Positions 8,358-16,480 are shown, numbered from the stretch's first letter. The stretch is DNA of 32,178 nucleotides from an uncultured Flavobacteriaceae bacterium (GCA_947494325.1 CANLUS010000010.1:1-32178); one strand, 5' to 3'. The notes: generated by a model from the letters alone, not told the origin. Numbers and translations are program-made.

Positions 8358-8654
8358 ATGAAAAAGGAATGGCTCATTAAGGGAGACCATAAAAAAATAA
8401 ATTGTGGCAATTGTGGTAAGACTCAAACAGCTATTTCGACAATGGATCATCATTCTGGGATATGTCCAGATTGTAATATCAATTGTATTTGGTATTATCT
8501 AACTAACGAAAATGTTGCTCAAATAATTCCTGAGTTTGCACCTAACTCGGTTAAACTTTTTATTGAATGGTGCCAATCGGAATTGGATGAATTAGAAATG
8601 ATAGAATTAATAGTTGAACTTGAAAATATTGGAACAACAAAAGCAACTGTCTGA
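8358..8654 (+). CDS. Small zinc-ribbon protein, second gene of cassette 10
   Basis: A 98-residue protein with CxxC (C16, C19) and CxxC (C36, C39) plus C43, a zinc-ribbon-like arrangement, followed by an acidic helical tail (WCQSELDELEMIELIVELEN). Zinc binding is inferred from the cysteine pattern; no specific function is recognisable. ATG 8358 is preferred to the TTG at 8337, which lies in the boundary-like remnant between the two genes. It probably shares a transcript with the upstream gene. Confidence 0.65.
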   Translation: MKKEWLIKGDHKKINCGNCGKTQTAISTMDHHSGICPDCNINCIWYYLTNENVAQIIPEFAPNSVKLFIEWCQSELDELEMIELIVELENIGTTKATV

Positions 8655-8667
8655 AATGAAAAACGTT

Positions 8668-8771
8668 GGGTAACAACGTGTATAATTAATTGCTACGGAA
8701 TTAATTACTTTTGAGTACGTCGGAAAATCCTAACGGATTTACCGCAACTAACCATACACAAACCGTTGTAG
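8668..8771 (+). repeat. attC-like site 10 (class B, internally deleted)
   Basis: At 104 bp it is the shortest complete site. Left box GGGTAAC, arms intact. The first inner hairpin is missing: GGAATT runs directly into AATTACTTTTG. Core GTTGTAG at 8765. Confidence 0.85.
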
Positions 8772-8786
8772 TGCATTAACCAACAA

Positions 8787-9542
8787 ATGAAAATACTGAA
8801 ATATATTTTTTCGATTTTATTAGTTATTTGGGGACTGCTAATTGGATGGACCAAAATTTTTACTGTTGGAATTCACTTCCCTTTTCTAACATTACTGACC
8901 ATTATGGCATTAATTTTCGGAATAGGTAAACATAAAAAATCTAACTTGATTTTCTCATTTTCAGCTTGCTTTTGGATATTATTAAGTACTGAAACCATAG
9001 GGTTTGTAATTTTCTTCGATTCTGGCAATTACGAAAGAATGCTAGTTGGAATTATTCCTCTCGTTTTAGGAATTGGATTGATTCTAACAAATCAAAACAA
9101 CCAAAAGTGGGCGAATACTATGACCAAAAAATTGTTGATAATTACTCTGTTAATAGTAATAGAATTAGGATCTTATATATACAAACCGGCGACTAGAGAA
9201 ATTAATTGTTGGTATTACTTCGAAAACGGAAAATCATATACTGTACTGTTTGCAGTAGCTCCTAATAATACATTTGAAGTTAGACTTTCATCTGACGGAC
9301 TTAAAGAGGAAGTTAGAGCAGATGCTATACAGTATGAAGGTATAGACGGGTATTATTGTCCTGAAACCAAAGTTAGGGTTGTAACCAGTTTTGGAGAAAT
9401 AAGTTCAGCAAAATTAATATCGTTTAGGAATAGTGAAATAAATAAAAAAATTAAATTCAGCAATCCAACTAAAATTCCTTTGGATAAGGTTGAAGGAAAA
9501 CTTGAAATCCTCAAACCATTTATGTTGAAATTATGGAATTAA
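8787..9542 (+). CDS. Unknown protein with about four N-terminal membrane segments
   Basis: A 251-residue protein. Four hydrophobic segments lie at about 5-25, 31-47, 53-80 and 87-101, with a fifth at about 115-131 (KLLIITLLIVIELGSYIY). The C-terminal ~115 residues form a beta-rich soluble domain, probably extracytoplasmic, with two cysteines (INCWYYF, GYYCPETK) that could pair. No family is recognised. Cassette 11: tag GTTGTAGTGC is matched by GCACTACAAC. Confidence 0.68.
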   Translation: MKILKYIFSILLVIWGLLIGWTKIFTVGIHFPFLTLLTIMALIFGIGKHKKSNLIFSFSACFWILLSTETIGFVIFFDSGNYERMLVGIIPLVLGIGLILTNQNNQKWANTMTKKLLIITLLIVIELGSYIYKPATREINCWYYFENGKSYTVLFAVAPNNTFEVRLSSDGLKEEVRADAIQYEGIDGYYCPETKVRVVTSFGEISSAKLISFRNSEINKKIKFSNPTKIPLDKVEGKLEILKPFMLKLWN

Positions 9543-9550
9543 AAAACGCA

Positions 9551-9682
9551 CTACAACAACGGCTATAATTCATTGTGGCGGAATTTTCCACTGAAAATTC
9601 CTATCTTTCAATCATCACTTGGTTCTCGCGGAATGGTCCTAGCGGACAATTCCACAACGAAACCATAGCCAAACCGTTAGCT
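9551..9682 (+). repeat. attC-like site 11 (class A)
   Basis: Left box CTACAAC, arms GGCTATAATTCATTG/CAACGAAACCATAGCC, inner hairpins GGAATTTTCC/GAAAATTCC and GGAATGGTCC/GGACAATTCC. Core GTTAGCT at 9676. Confidence 0.9.
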
Positions 9683-9696
9683 TTAATACTATTTAG

Positions 9697-10146
9697 ATGA
9701 AGATAATATCAATACTTTTTTTAGCTCTTTTAATCGGATCATGCAGCGAGTCAAAAGTAACGGAACTCACGAATCGTGTAAATAAACTTGAATCAGAAAA
9801 TAAAGAATTAAAAGAGGAAATTGAAAATCTTTATCGGGAATACATTATTGGAACTGTTATGGTTCCTTATTTTGATAAAGAAGAATACAATCGTAACGGA
9901 AAAGGAAAAATAACTTTTAAAGCGCAAAAATATGGGAATTTTGATTTTACATATAACGTTCATGACATGTTAGATAATGGAGAAAACGGAGAAATTTTAA
10001 TCGAAAATTTGAAAGATTCAAAATTCGAATATTCATTTGACCTAAATAAAATGGAGGACAATAAAATTAATCTATGGATGGTGTTTAAAACAGAGAAGAA
10101 TACGATAAATGTACCCGCAAAAGCTGAAATAAAAATAAAGGATTAA
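9697..10146 (+). CDS. Coiled-coil lipoprotein (paralogue 2)
   Basis: A 149-residue lipoprotein with the lipobox IGSC after MKIISILFLALL, a coiled coil (KVTELTNRVNKLESENKELK) and the same C-terminal beta-rich domain as the gene at 4679-5128 (GTVMVPYFDKEEY; GKGKITFKAQKYGNF; NTINVPAKAEIKIKD). Cassette tags GTTAGCTTTA/TAAAGCTAAC are identical to those of the paralogue, but the downstream site is the long class A form instead of the short one. The function is unknown. Confidence 0.78.
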   Translation: MKIISILFLALLIGSCSESKVTELTNRVNKLESENKELKEEIENLYREYIIGTVMVPYFDKEEYNRNGKGKITFKAQKYGNFDFTYNVHDMLDNGENGEILIENLKDSKFEYSFDLNKMEDNKINLWMVFKTEKNTINVPAKAEIKIKD

Positions 10147-10154
10147 CGCACTAA

Positions 10155-10361
10155 AGCTAACAACGGCTATAATTCATTGCTTACGTCCTACTTGCTTTAA
10201 AATATTTCTTACATTTAATAAAAATAACAAGGCTAAGAATTTCGAAGTCTGGTGGTCTTGCTAGCATCCAAAGTGCCTCAGTAAGTTTGCGGTTAGATGT
10301 CGGCACGGCAGACCGCGCAAAACCACTCAGTCACAACGAAACCATAGCCCGACCGTTGGCG
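10155..10361 (+). repeat. attC-like site 12 (class A, long form)
   Basis: A 207-bp site: left box AGCTAAC, arms GGCTATAATTCATTG/CAACGAAACCATAGCC, but a different, longer middle with pairing segments (GTGGTCTTGCTAGCATCC; GGTTAGATGTCGGCAC; AACCAC). Closely similar to sites 27 and 30. With the next leader it fills the gene-free stretch 10147-10446. Core GTTGGCG at 10355. Confidence 0.86.
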
Positions 10362-10446
10362 GTAATTAAAATGACCCATTAACTAAATCAAACGATCACT
10401 TCACTCATTAAATCTTTCATAAATGAAATAACTGAACTAAATTGAG

Positions 10447-10953
10447 ATGGAATTAAAATTACTGATTTTGAAGAAAGCAATATTTCTATTTCTAATACTT
10501 AAATCCGGAATTGGACTCTCACAAAATAAAGTCCCATTTTTCGAACAACTTGCCTTTGATTTTTATCGGACTGAAATACTGGTTCAAAATCCTGTTAAAA
10601 AGAAAATAAAGGTATATTCAAAAATTCGACCTTCAAAACTAACTGAAGATCTTTTTTGGTATCCAAGGTGTCTGAAAAAATTTAAGACAGAAGAATATGA
10701 TAACTCTAAACATAATGTCTCTAATAAATCGGAATTAAATCTTAATAATATAAATAAGACTAAATTCAAGATAAAAAAATACGGAAAAGGGACTTATCCA
10801 AAGTTATATGTTAGCCAATCACTATTATTTAGTCATAATAGAATTTTAGTCCGCATTGAAGAAAGGTATAAATGGGAAGGAAATTATTATTATGTTGAAC
10901 TTGACTCGGATGGAAAAGTAACAGACTGGTGTAAAGGTGGATATTTAATATAA
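10447..10953 (+). CDS. Unknown exported protein, cassette 13
   Basis: A 168-residue protein with a hydrophobic N-terminus (LLILKKAIFLFLILKSGIGLSQ), a likely signal peptide ending near residue 26. The mature part is basic and beta-rich (VQNPVKKKIKVYSKIRPSKL; VELDSDGKVTDWCKGGYLI). No family is recognised. The leader is unusually long for this array (about 85 bases after the core); an earlier ATG at about 10370 opens only a three-codon frame. Tag GTTGGCGGTA matches TACCGCCAAC. Confidence 0.62.
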   Translation: MELKLLILKKAIFLFLILKSGIGLSQNKVPFFEQLAFDFYRTEILVQNPVKKKIKVYSKIRPSKLTEDLFWYPRCLKKFKTEEYDNSKHNVSNKSELNLNNINKTKFKIKKYGKGTYPKLYVSQSLLFSHNRILVRIEERYKWEGNYYYVELDSDGKVTDWCKGGYLI

Positions 10954-10961
10954 AAAACTAC

Positions 10962-11094
10962 CGCCAACAACGGCTATAATTCATTGCGGCGGAATTTCCT
11001 AAACGGAAATTCTTATCTTGCAATGAAGGCTAGTGTTTCTCGGAATAGTCCTCACGGTCAATTCCGCAACGAAACCATAGCCAAACCGTTGGCT
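10962..11094 (+). repeat. attC-like site 13 (class A)
   Basis: Left box CGCCAAC. Inner hairpins GGAATTTCC/GGAAATTC and GGAATAGTCC/GGTCAATTCC. Core GTTGGCT at 11088. Confidence 0.88.
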
Positions 11095-11106
11095 GTAATT
11101 ATAGAA

Positions 11107-11505
11107 ATGGATAAAAGAACGCAAGAAATAGTAAATAGATTCAAAGATTCATGGGATAAAACGGAAATTTTCTATCGAGATCTTCTTGAGAACTATGATG
11201 GTTTTGGATTTGTTAAGCCTATCTTGGAATTTATATCGGAATTGAAAAATTCCGGGGAATCGAAAAATTTTAGAATCGGAACCTCTGTACATACTTTAGT
11301 TATTTCTCGATCAGTAGCGCATGGAATTAGAGATGATCAAAAGGAAATAAGAATAGAGAGAGCCAATGATTTAGCTGACGGATTCGAATACGATGTCATA
11401 ATGCGACAAGGCGGAAAAATCTACAGGGAATACCGCGTAACGGATCTAAATGATAGTCGCGTTATCAAACTTGTTAGCACACTCAAGACAACATTAATTG
11501 ATTAA
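11107..11505 (+). CDS. Unknown small soluble protein, cassette 14
   Basis: A 132-residue charged protein without signal peptide or membrane segment (MDKRTQEIVNRFKDSWDK; VHTLVISRSVAHGIRDDQKE; YDVIMRQGGKIYREYRV). No family is recognised. The frame stays open upstream to 10984, but that part is the site 13 repeat, so ATG 11107, 16 bases after the end of the core GTT, is taken. Tag GTTGGCTGTA matches TACAGCCAAC. Confidence 0.65.
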   Translation: MDKRTQEIVNRFKDSWDKTEIFYRDLLENYDGFGFVKPILEFISELKNSGESKNFRIGTSVHTLVISRSVAHGIRDDQKEIRIERANDLADGFEYDVIMRQGGKIYREYRVTDLNDSRVIKLVSTLKTTLID

Positions 11506-11513
11506 AAAACTAC

Positions 11514-11645
11514 AGCCAACAACGGCTATAATTCATTGTGGCGGAATTTTCCACGGAAAATTCCTATCTTTCAATCATCGCTTGGTTCTAGCGGAATGGT
11601 CCTCGCGGACAATTCCACAACGAAACCATAGCCAAACCGTTGTGT
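11514..11645 (+). repeat. attC-like site 14 (class A)
   Basis: Left box AGCCAAC, standard class A arms and two hairpins. Core GTTGTGT at 11639. Confidence 0.9.
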
Positions 11646-11665
11646 GTAATTTGAGAAAAACAATA

Positions 11666-12562
11666 GTGGAGTTTATAAAAGTAAATAATACGAACTACGG
11701 TTTTGTTAAAGATTTTAAACTCGATCAACAAATTAGACCGAGTTTCAATAAATTAACCGAAGCAGTCTTTGGCTTCAGTTTAGAAAATTGGTACAAAGAT
11801 GGTTTCTGGGGTGAATATTATATTCCCTATTCTCTTTTACATCATGAAAAAGTTGTATCAAATGTTTCAATAAACAAGATTGAATTTGATATTGAAGGTG
11901 AGAGAAAATTAGGAATTCAAATCGGTACAGTAATGACGGACGAAAAATTCCGGAATAGAGGACTTAACAAGTACTTGATGGAGAGGATTATTCATGAATG
12001 GAAAGACCGAACCGATTTTGTTTATCTTTTCGCAAATGATAGTGTGCTTGATTTTTATCCGAAATTTAATTTTAAGATTGTAGATGAATATCAACACTCT
12101 AAAACCGTAGATACACACAGTGCTTCATCAGTCTGGAAAAAACTGAACATGAAAGACCCGGCTGAGGTTGCTTTTTTTATTGGAAGAATTAAAGATTCCA
12201 TTCCAATAGCAAAAATATCCATGCGAAACAATGTATCTATGATTATGTTTTATTGCAATTGGTTTAAGAAAAATAACATTTATTACATTCAAGAACTTGA
12301 TGTAATTGTCATCGCAGACTTTAATAATGACACTATGTATCTAGATGATATATTTTCATTAAGTCCAATAAATATCGATAACATTATTCATAGCATTTCT
12401 GATCAAAGGATTCGAAGCGTAATTTTAGGGTTTACACCCTTGCATGATGAGGGATTTGAAAAACGTTTATTAAAGAGTACAGATACTCTTTTTGTGTTAA
12501 AGGACAAGTTTGAATTTTTCACAAGTAAACGCTGGATGTTTCCTGTTTTATCACATGCCTAA
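11666..12562 (+). CDS. GNAT-family N-acetyltransferase
   Basis: A 298-residue protein. Residues about 46-150 look like a GNAT fold: beta strands around VVSNVSINKIEF and GIQIGTVMTDEKFRNRGLNKYLMERII, with RNRGL (96-100) as the acetyl-CoA pyrophosphate-binding loop, then YLFANDSVLDFYPKFNFKIV as the usual C-terminal motif. A further ~140-residue domain follows. The substrate is unknown. No ATG fits: GTG 11666 (MEFIKVNN) or TTG 11651 are the likely starts; the frame upstream is site repeat. It shares cassette 15 with a PfkB-type kinase 49 bases downstream. Confidence 0.8.
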   Translation: MEFIKVNNTNYGFVKDFKLDQQIRPSFNKLTEAVFGFSLENWYKDGFWGEYYIPYSLLHHEKVVSNVSINKIEFDIEGERKLGIQIGTVMTDEKFRNRGLNKYLMERIIHEWKDRTDFVYLFANDSVLDFYPKFNFKIVDEYQHSKTVDTHSASSVWKKLNMKDPAEVAFFIGRIKDSIPIAKISMRNNVSMIMFYCNWFKKNNIYYIQELDVIVIADFNNDTMYLDDIFSLSPINIDNIIHSISDQRIRSVILGFTPLHDEGFEKRLLKSTDTLFVLKDKFEFFTSKRWMFPVLSHA

Positions 12563-12611
12563 AAAATTGACTTTAAAGTAAAGCAACCAAATCACAATTT
12601 CCTCGGCATAA

Positions 12612-13409
12612 ATGAAAATAACAGCATTGACATCATTTTGTGTAGATTACTATCCGGAATTAGACCGAATCTATGTTGGTGGGAATTCATTAAACTTTGC
12701 TTATCAATGCAAACAGCTAGGATATGAAAACATCTCAGTAATTGGAGCGATTGGAAGAGACAGATTCGGAAAACTATTAGAAAAACAATTAGATAAATTA
12801 AAAATAAATCGCTCTAGATTATACCCAATTGACAAACCAACCGCGTCAAATAAAATTTATATTAATGACAAAGGAGATAGATATTTTAAAGAAGACAGTT
12901 GGAATGGTGGCGCATTTGATGAATTTAGATTATCTGAAAATGATTGGAATTCATTAACAGACAGCAATATTGTTGCAATGCCAGCTGGTGACCCTAATTT
13001 GAAAGAACTTTTAAAGAGACGAAATGAAAATCAAATAATAGTCATTGATTTTTTGGACTATTTGGGAATTGGCTTTATCAAAGAACATATCGATAATATT
13101 GACATTATTTTTTTGAGTGGCAAAGAAGAAATGTTAGGTGAACTAGAGAATCTTTCTTCGAAAAATGAAAAGTTAATTGTGGCTACATTAGGTGCAAAAG
13201 GCAGTGTAGCATTTTTTAATAATGAAATATATTATCAAAAAGCAATTGAAGTTGAGAAAATTATTGACACAACAGGTTGTGGAGACGCATTTCAAGCGGC
13301 ATTTAGCATTGAATGGTTGAAAACGAAAGACGTAGAAAAGTCACTAAAAACTGGTTCAATTGCGGCTAGTAAGGTATTAGGCTTTACAGGAGGGGTTAAA
13401 CAAGATTAA
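12612..13409 (+). CDS. PfkB/ribokinase-family sugar kinase
   Basis: A 265-residue kinase, a little shorter than the usual ~300. GGNSLNFA (23-30) is the substrate-binding glycine motif, and DTTGCGDAF (219-227) is the PfkB signature 2 with catalytic Asp225 and the anion hole. The layout (short lid, N-terminal GG motif near residue 23) is nearest to FrlD-like fructosamine or related sugar kinases, but the substrate cannot be read from sequence. It is the second gene of cassette 15, probably cotranscribed with the acetyltransferase, suggesting modification of one sugar or amino sugar. Confidence 0.85.
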   Translation: MKITALTSFCVDYYPELDRIYVGGNSLNFAYQCKQLGYENISVIGAIGRDRFGKLLEKQLDKLKINRSRLYPIDKPTASNKIYINDKGDRYFKEDSWNGGAFDEFRLSENDWNSLTDSNIVAMPAGDPNLKELLKRRNENQIIVIDFLDYLGIGFIKEHIDNIDIIFLSGKEEMLGELENLSSKNEKLIVATLGAKGSVAFFNNEIYYQKAIEVEKIIDTTGCGDAFQAAFSIEWLKTKDVEKSLKTGSIAASKVLGFTGGVKQD

Positions 13410-13417
13410 AAAACTAC

Positions 13418-13547
13418 ACACAACAACGTGTATAATTAATTGCTACGGAATTCCCTCGCGGAAATTCACTTGAATTAATTAACTTCGTTGTACGTCGGAA
13501 AATCTCTAACGGATTTTCCGCAACTAACCATACACAAACCGTTGGGC
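13418..13547 (+). repeat. attC-like site 15 (class B)
   Basis: Left box ACACAAC (tag TACACACAAC matches GTTGTGTGTA at the start of cassette 15, about 1.8 kb upstream). Arms GTGTATA/CATACAC. Core GTTGGGC at 13541, the only one besides site 19 that fits canonical GTTRRRY exactly. Confidence 0.88.
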
Positions 13548-13560
13548 ATAATTAGAGAAA

Positions 13561-14331
13561 ATGTACAATCCTACAAGGAGAAATAGAAATATTGGGACGG
13601 AAAAACAAGGGTATGGACAGAATAACGAGTTGTCCATTCCTAAACCTTGCCATACGTCTAAGACATTTTATGAGCGTCTTGACAAATACGAAAAACTCAT
13701 TAAGGTAATAAATGATCACAAATTCACATTTGTAATTGAAAATACCAGAAAAACGTCAAAACATGCGTGTACAGTCGACGATATTGCAAAAATAATTTCC
13801 AATATTCCAAAAACGGACTTTGGAGACTTAGAATTAATCATTCTTAGACAACCTAAGAGAAAAGAAGAGACATTATCTCCTGTTTGGGGAAGATTGGCTT
13901 ATTCCTTTGAGTTTGAAAACGAATATTCTCCGGCTATCATAATAGAAGCTATTGATTATGAACGAAAGTTTAAATGGGGACGGAAATTATCGCCTGACGA
14001 TACGCGAGAATTAGAAAGAATAAAAGCTGACGGACATAAAATAAAGGAAAGTAAAAAATATTTTGAGGCTGATTACGAATTGGACAATGTAAGAAATACC
14101 CAATTATATAGAACATTGCTCCACGAATTCGGTCATTATGTTCATTATTTAGAATTTGTAGAAAGACCAGGTAATGATGATGAGGAATTCGAATACTGGA
14201 ATAAAAGAAATGACAAATATTTTAATCTCCCAAAATCGGAAAAGGAAAAATTCGCTCATAATTACGCGCATAAATTGCGGGGGAATTTGACGAAAAATGG
14301 AATTATCCCATTTGAAAGAATAGAAAAGTAA
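13561..14331 (+). CDS. Putative zinc metalloprotein with HEFGH motif
   Basis: A 256-residue protein with no signal peptide. LLHEFGHYVHYLEF contains the zincin motif HExxH (H188, E189, H192); a glutamate in SEKEKFAHNYA (about residues 227-229) could be the third zinc ligand, as in gluzincins. The N-terminal ~150 residues are unassigned. Such small zincins are found as toxins, anti-restriction or phage-related proteases; the substrate is unknown. Only gene of cassette 16 (tag GTTGGGCATA, exact 10-base match). Protease activity is inferred from the motif. Confidence 0.75.
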   Translation: MYNPTRRNRNIGTEKQGYGQNNELSIPKPCHTSKTFYERLDKYEKLIKVINDHKFTFVIENTRKTSKHACTVDDIAKIISNIPKTDFGDLELIILRQPKRKEETLSPVWGRLAYSFEFENEYSPAIIIEAIDYERKFKWGRKLSPDDTRELERIKADGHKIKESKKYFEADYELDNVRNTQLYRTLLHEFGHYVHYLEFVERPGNDDEEFEYWNKRNDKYFNLPKSEKEKFAHNYAHKLRGNLTKNGIIPFERIEK

Positions 14332-14335
14332 CTAT

Positions 14336-14468
14336 GCCCAACAACGGCTATAATTCATTGCGGCGGAATTTCCTAAACGGAAATTCTTATCTTGCAATGA
14401 TGGCTTGGTTCTCGCGGAATGGTCCTCGCGGACAATTCCACAACGAAACCATAGCCCAACCGTTACAG
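14336..14468 (+). repeat. attC-like site 16 (class A)
   Basis: Left box GCCCAAC. Inner hairpins GGAATTTCC/GGAAATTC and GGAATGGTCC/GGACAATTCC. TCATTGC and GCAATGA can also pair. Core GTTACAG at 14462. Confidence 0.9.
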
Positions 14469-14480
14469 CACATTGCAAAA

Positions 14481-15047
14481 ATGATAAAAATTAAATTTGA
14501 TGATTCAGATAACTCTGGATTCAGAGAGATTGTAGAATCAATTATTAAAAATCTAATTGTATCATTAAATCCTACCGAAATCTCAGTTGTTAGAATTAAA
14601 AATTGGTTCGATCATAAATGGCTGAATTATTCAGGGAAAGAAATTAAAAAGTACGATAAAGGGAAAAGTCCCAGAATTCCATTTGTCCTCGAACCTTTTT
14701 GGAATGAACTAATCACAATACCTCCATTTACACCCAATCGAGTTCTTTCCGAAATGCTGTATAAAATGAACGGAACGGAAAATTCAAAATTGGAAGAGTC
14801 ACTTCATGTAAGTCAAAATAGTACTGACAACCGAAAAAGATTAATCTCGGACCGGTCGGACAACGGATTGTGCATATGGATTTCTTCAAATTCAGCATTC
14901 AACGGACAAGGAAGTTTAATGGTCTATCAGATCAAGAATTCTGAAATACAAACTTGGTATGTGAATATTGAAGACAAAAACGGCTGGAAAGTCACTCAAT
15001 CGAAAGGAATAGACAAAAGTAAGGTCCAGTTAATGTTGTCTAAATAA
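14481..15047 (+). CDS. Unknown soluble protein, cassette 17
   Basis: A 188-residue protein without signal peptide or membrane segment. Features: an N-terminal helical part (FREIVESIIKNLIVSLNPTEISVVRIKNWFDHKW) and a serine/asparagine-rich C-terminal half (SDRSDNGLCIWISSNSAFNGQGSLMVYQI). I do not recognise a family. ATG 14481 is preferred to the longer frame from 14334, which is site repeat. Tag GTTACAGCAC is matched by GTGCTGTAAC. Confidence 0.62.
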   Translation: MIKIKFDDSDNSGFREIVESIIKNLIVSLNPTEISVVRIKNWFDHKWLNYSGKEIKKYDKGKSPRIPFVLEPFWNELITIPPFTPNRVLSEMLYKMNGTENSKLEESLHVSQNSTDNRKRLISDRSDNGLCIWISSNSAFNGQGSLMVYQIKNSEIQTWYVNIEDKNGWKVTQSKGIDKSKVQLMLSK

Positions 15048-15057
15048 TTAAAACGTG

Positions 15058-15187
15058 CTGTAACAACGTGTATAATTAATTACGGCGGAATTTCCTCGCA
15101 GGAAATTCACTTGAATTAATTAACTTAGCTCAACGTCGGAAAATCCTAACTGATTTTCCGTAACTAACCATACACAAACCGTTGTGC
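15058..15187 (+). repeat. attC-like site 17 (class B)
   Basis: Left box CTGTAAC, arms GTGTATAATTAATT/CTAACCATACAC, hairpin CGGAAAATCC/GGATTTTCCG. Its right half equals site 0. Core GTTGTGC at 15181. Confidence 0.88.
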
Positions 15188-15192
15188 ATAAT

Positions 15193-15672
15193 ATGAGAAA
15201 ACAAAACTTACTATTTTTTGGAATGATATTGATTGGACTTAACTGTTACACTCAGAATTTAACGTGCTTAGATTTTAAAACGGGGAAATTTTATATTCCA
15301 ATGAATGATAAATTAGAAAAGGTTACAATACAATCTAAAGACAGTGTTAGTGAACTGAAATTGAAACAAGATAAAAATATTAACAAGTGGGTTATAATTC
15401 GTAAAAAAAATACTCAAACTGAATGGATGAATGGACTGAATAATGGAACACCATTATACGCTAAATTAGAATGGATTGACAACTGTACATATAGATTAAC
15501 TTATGACGGAAATAAAACTAAACTTAAAAAGCATGAGAAATGGACAAATGAGAACAATGGAATTGTTGTTACAAACGTTCAAATCTTGGGAAAATGTATG
15601 GAATATAAAGCAACTATGACTACAAATAACGGAGAAAAAATAAGTCAAAGTGGGACAATTTGTAAAGAATAA
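15193..15672 (+). CDS. Unknown exported protein with cysteine pairs, cassette 18
   Basis: A 159-residue protein with a signal peptide (KQNLLFFGMILIGLNCYTQ) and a mature beta-rich domain that starts NLTCLDFKTGKFYIP. Three further cysteines (DNCTY, GKCME, TICKE) suggest disulfides. The CxDFKTGKF start is familiar from short exported Flavobacteriia proteins of unknown function. ATG 15193 is used, since the in-frame GTG at 15184 lies in the core. Cassette tag GTTGTGCATA is shared with cassettes 2 and 30. Confidence 0.66.
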   Translation: MRKQNLLFFGMILIGLNCYTQNLTCLDFKTGKFYIPMNDKLEKVTIQSKDSVSELKLKQDKNINKWVIIRKKNTQTEWMNGLNNGTPLYAKLEWIDNCTYRLTYDGNKTKLKKHEKWTNENNGIVVTNVQILGKCMEYKATMTTNNGEKISQSGTICKE

Positions 15673-15679
15673 ATACTAT

Positions 15680-15808
15680 GCACAACAACGTGTATAATTA
15701 ATTACTACGGAATTCCTTCGCAGGAATTCACTTGAATTAATTAACTTAGCTTAACGTCGGAAAATCCTAACAGATTTCCCGTAACTATCCATACACAAAC
15801 CGTTGTAA
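15680..15808 (+). repeat. attC-like site 18 (class B)
   Basis: Left box GCACAAC. The right arm has one change (CTATCCATACAC). Core GTTGTAA at 15802. Confidence 0.87.
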
Positions 15809-15814
15809 AACATT

Positions 15815-16480
15815 ATGAGAAAAACTTCAATCATTATAACATCTCTTTTGTCAATGCTTTGTATCTCTTGTGATCAGAAACAAGAATCAAAAATTAAGTT
15901 TAAAGATTTTGAAATCAGTTTGTCTAAAGATGAAGAACCTCCCTTAATATTTGGTATTTCATCAGAAGGCAAAACTCAATACTTTGTAGAAAATCAAACA
16001 AGAAAATGGAACTTATTAACCAAAAACTCTGATATAACAATTAGAGTTTATGATTGGAAACTATTCCCCCATAACAATATTGAATTTGAATATCCCAGAA
16101 CTTACTCATTCGAGGCGGATTTATCAATTATAAATGATATCTGGACACTATCAGGTAATGATTTTACAATTATGGTAATTCGACCAATTATTGAAACTGA
16201 AGTTAAGGAATATGTTGATGATATGATAACTGAATTTGGACCATCAAACTGCACAAAACAAGAGATTTCAAAGAGAATAAATAACTCAAAGTTGAATGGA
16301 ATTAAACTATCGGTAAATCTTGCTGGAATTGATATTGAATTAGATGTTTTCGAGATAATTGACAAAAATGGAAAAAAAAGTTTCATAGTATTTCAAGACT
16401 CATTAACGGACTCAAAAGAGAATAGTAAAGAATCTATAAATACAATGAAAAGAATTGAACAAACTTTTAAAATAAATTAG
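15815..16480 (+). CDS. Unknown lipoprotein, cassette 19
   Basis: A 221-residue protein with lipobox CISC (about residues 16-19) after a hydrophobic IIITSLLSML stretch; lipidated Cys is followed by DQK. The mature part is a beta-rich domain with a late helical segment (VKEYVDDMITEFGPSNCTKQ). No family is recognised. ATG lies 11 bases after the core GTT. Tag and flank GTTGTAAAACATT vs AACGTTTTACAAC match at 12 of 13 positions. Confidence 0.7.
   Translation: MRKTSIIITSLLSMLCISCDQKQESKIKFKDFEISLSKDEEPPLIFGISSEGKTQYFVENQTRKWNLLTKNSDITIRVYDWKLFPHNNIEFEYPRTYSFEADLSIINDIWTLSGNDFTIMVIRPIIETEVKEYVDDMITEFGPSNCTKQEISKRINNSKLNGIKLSVNLAGIDIELDVFEIIDKNGKKSFIVFQDSLTDSKENSKESINTMKRIEQTFKIN

Noticed and set aside
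10984-11106. N-terminal extensions starting inside class A sites (also at 4595, 11498, 14334, 26232)
   Set aside because: The encoded residues (RRNFLNGNSYLAM... and similar) come from the repeated site and are followed by a normal gene start after the core.
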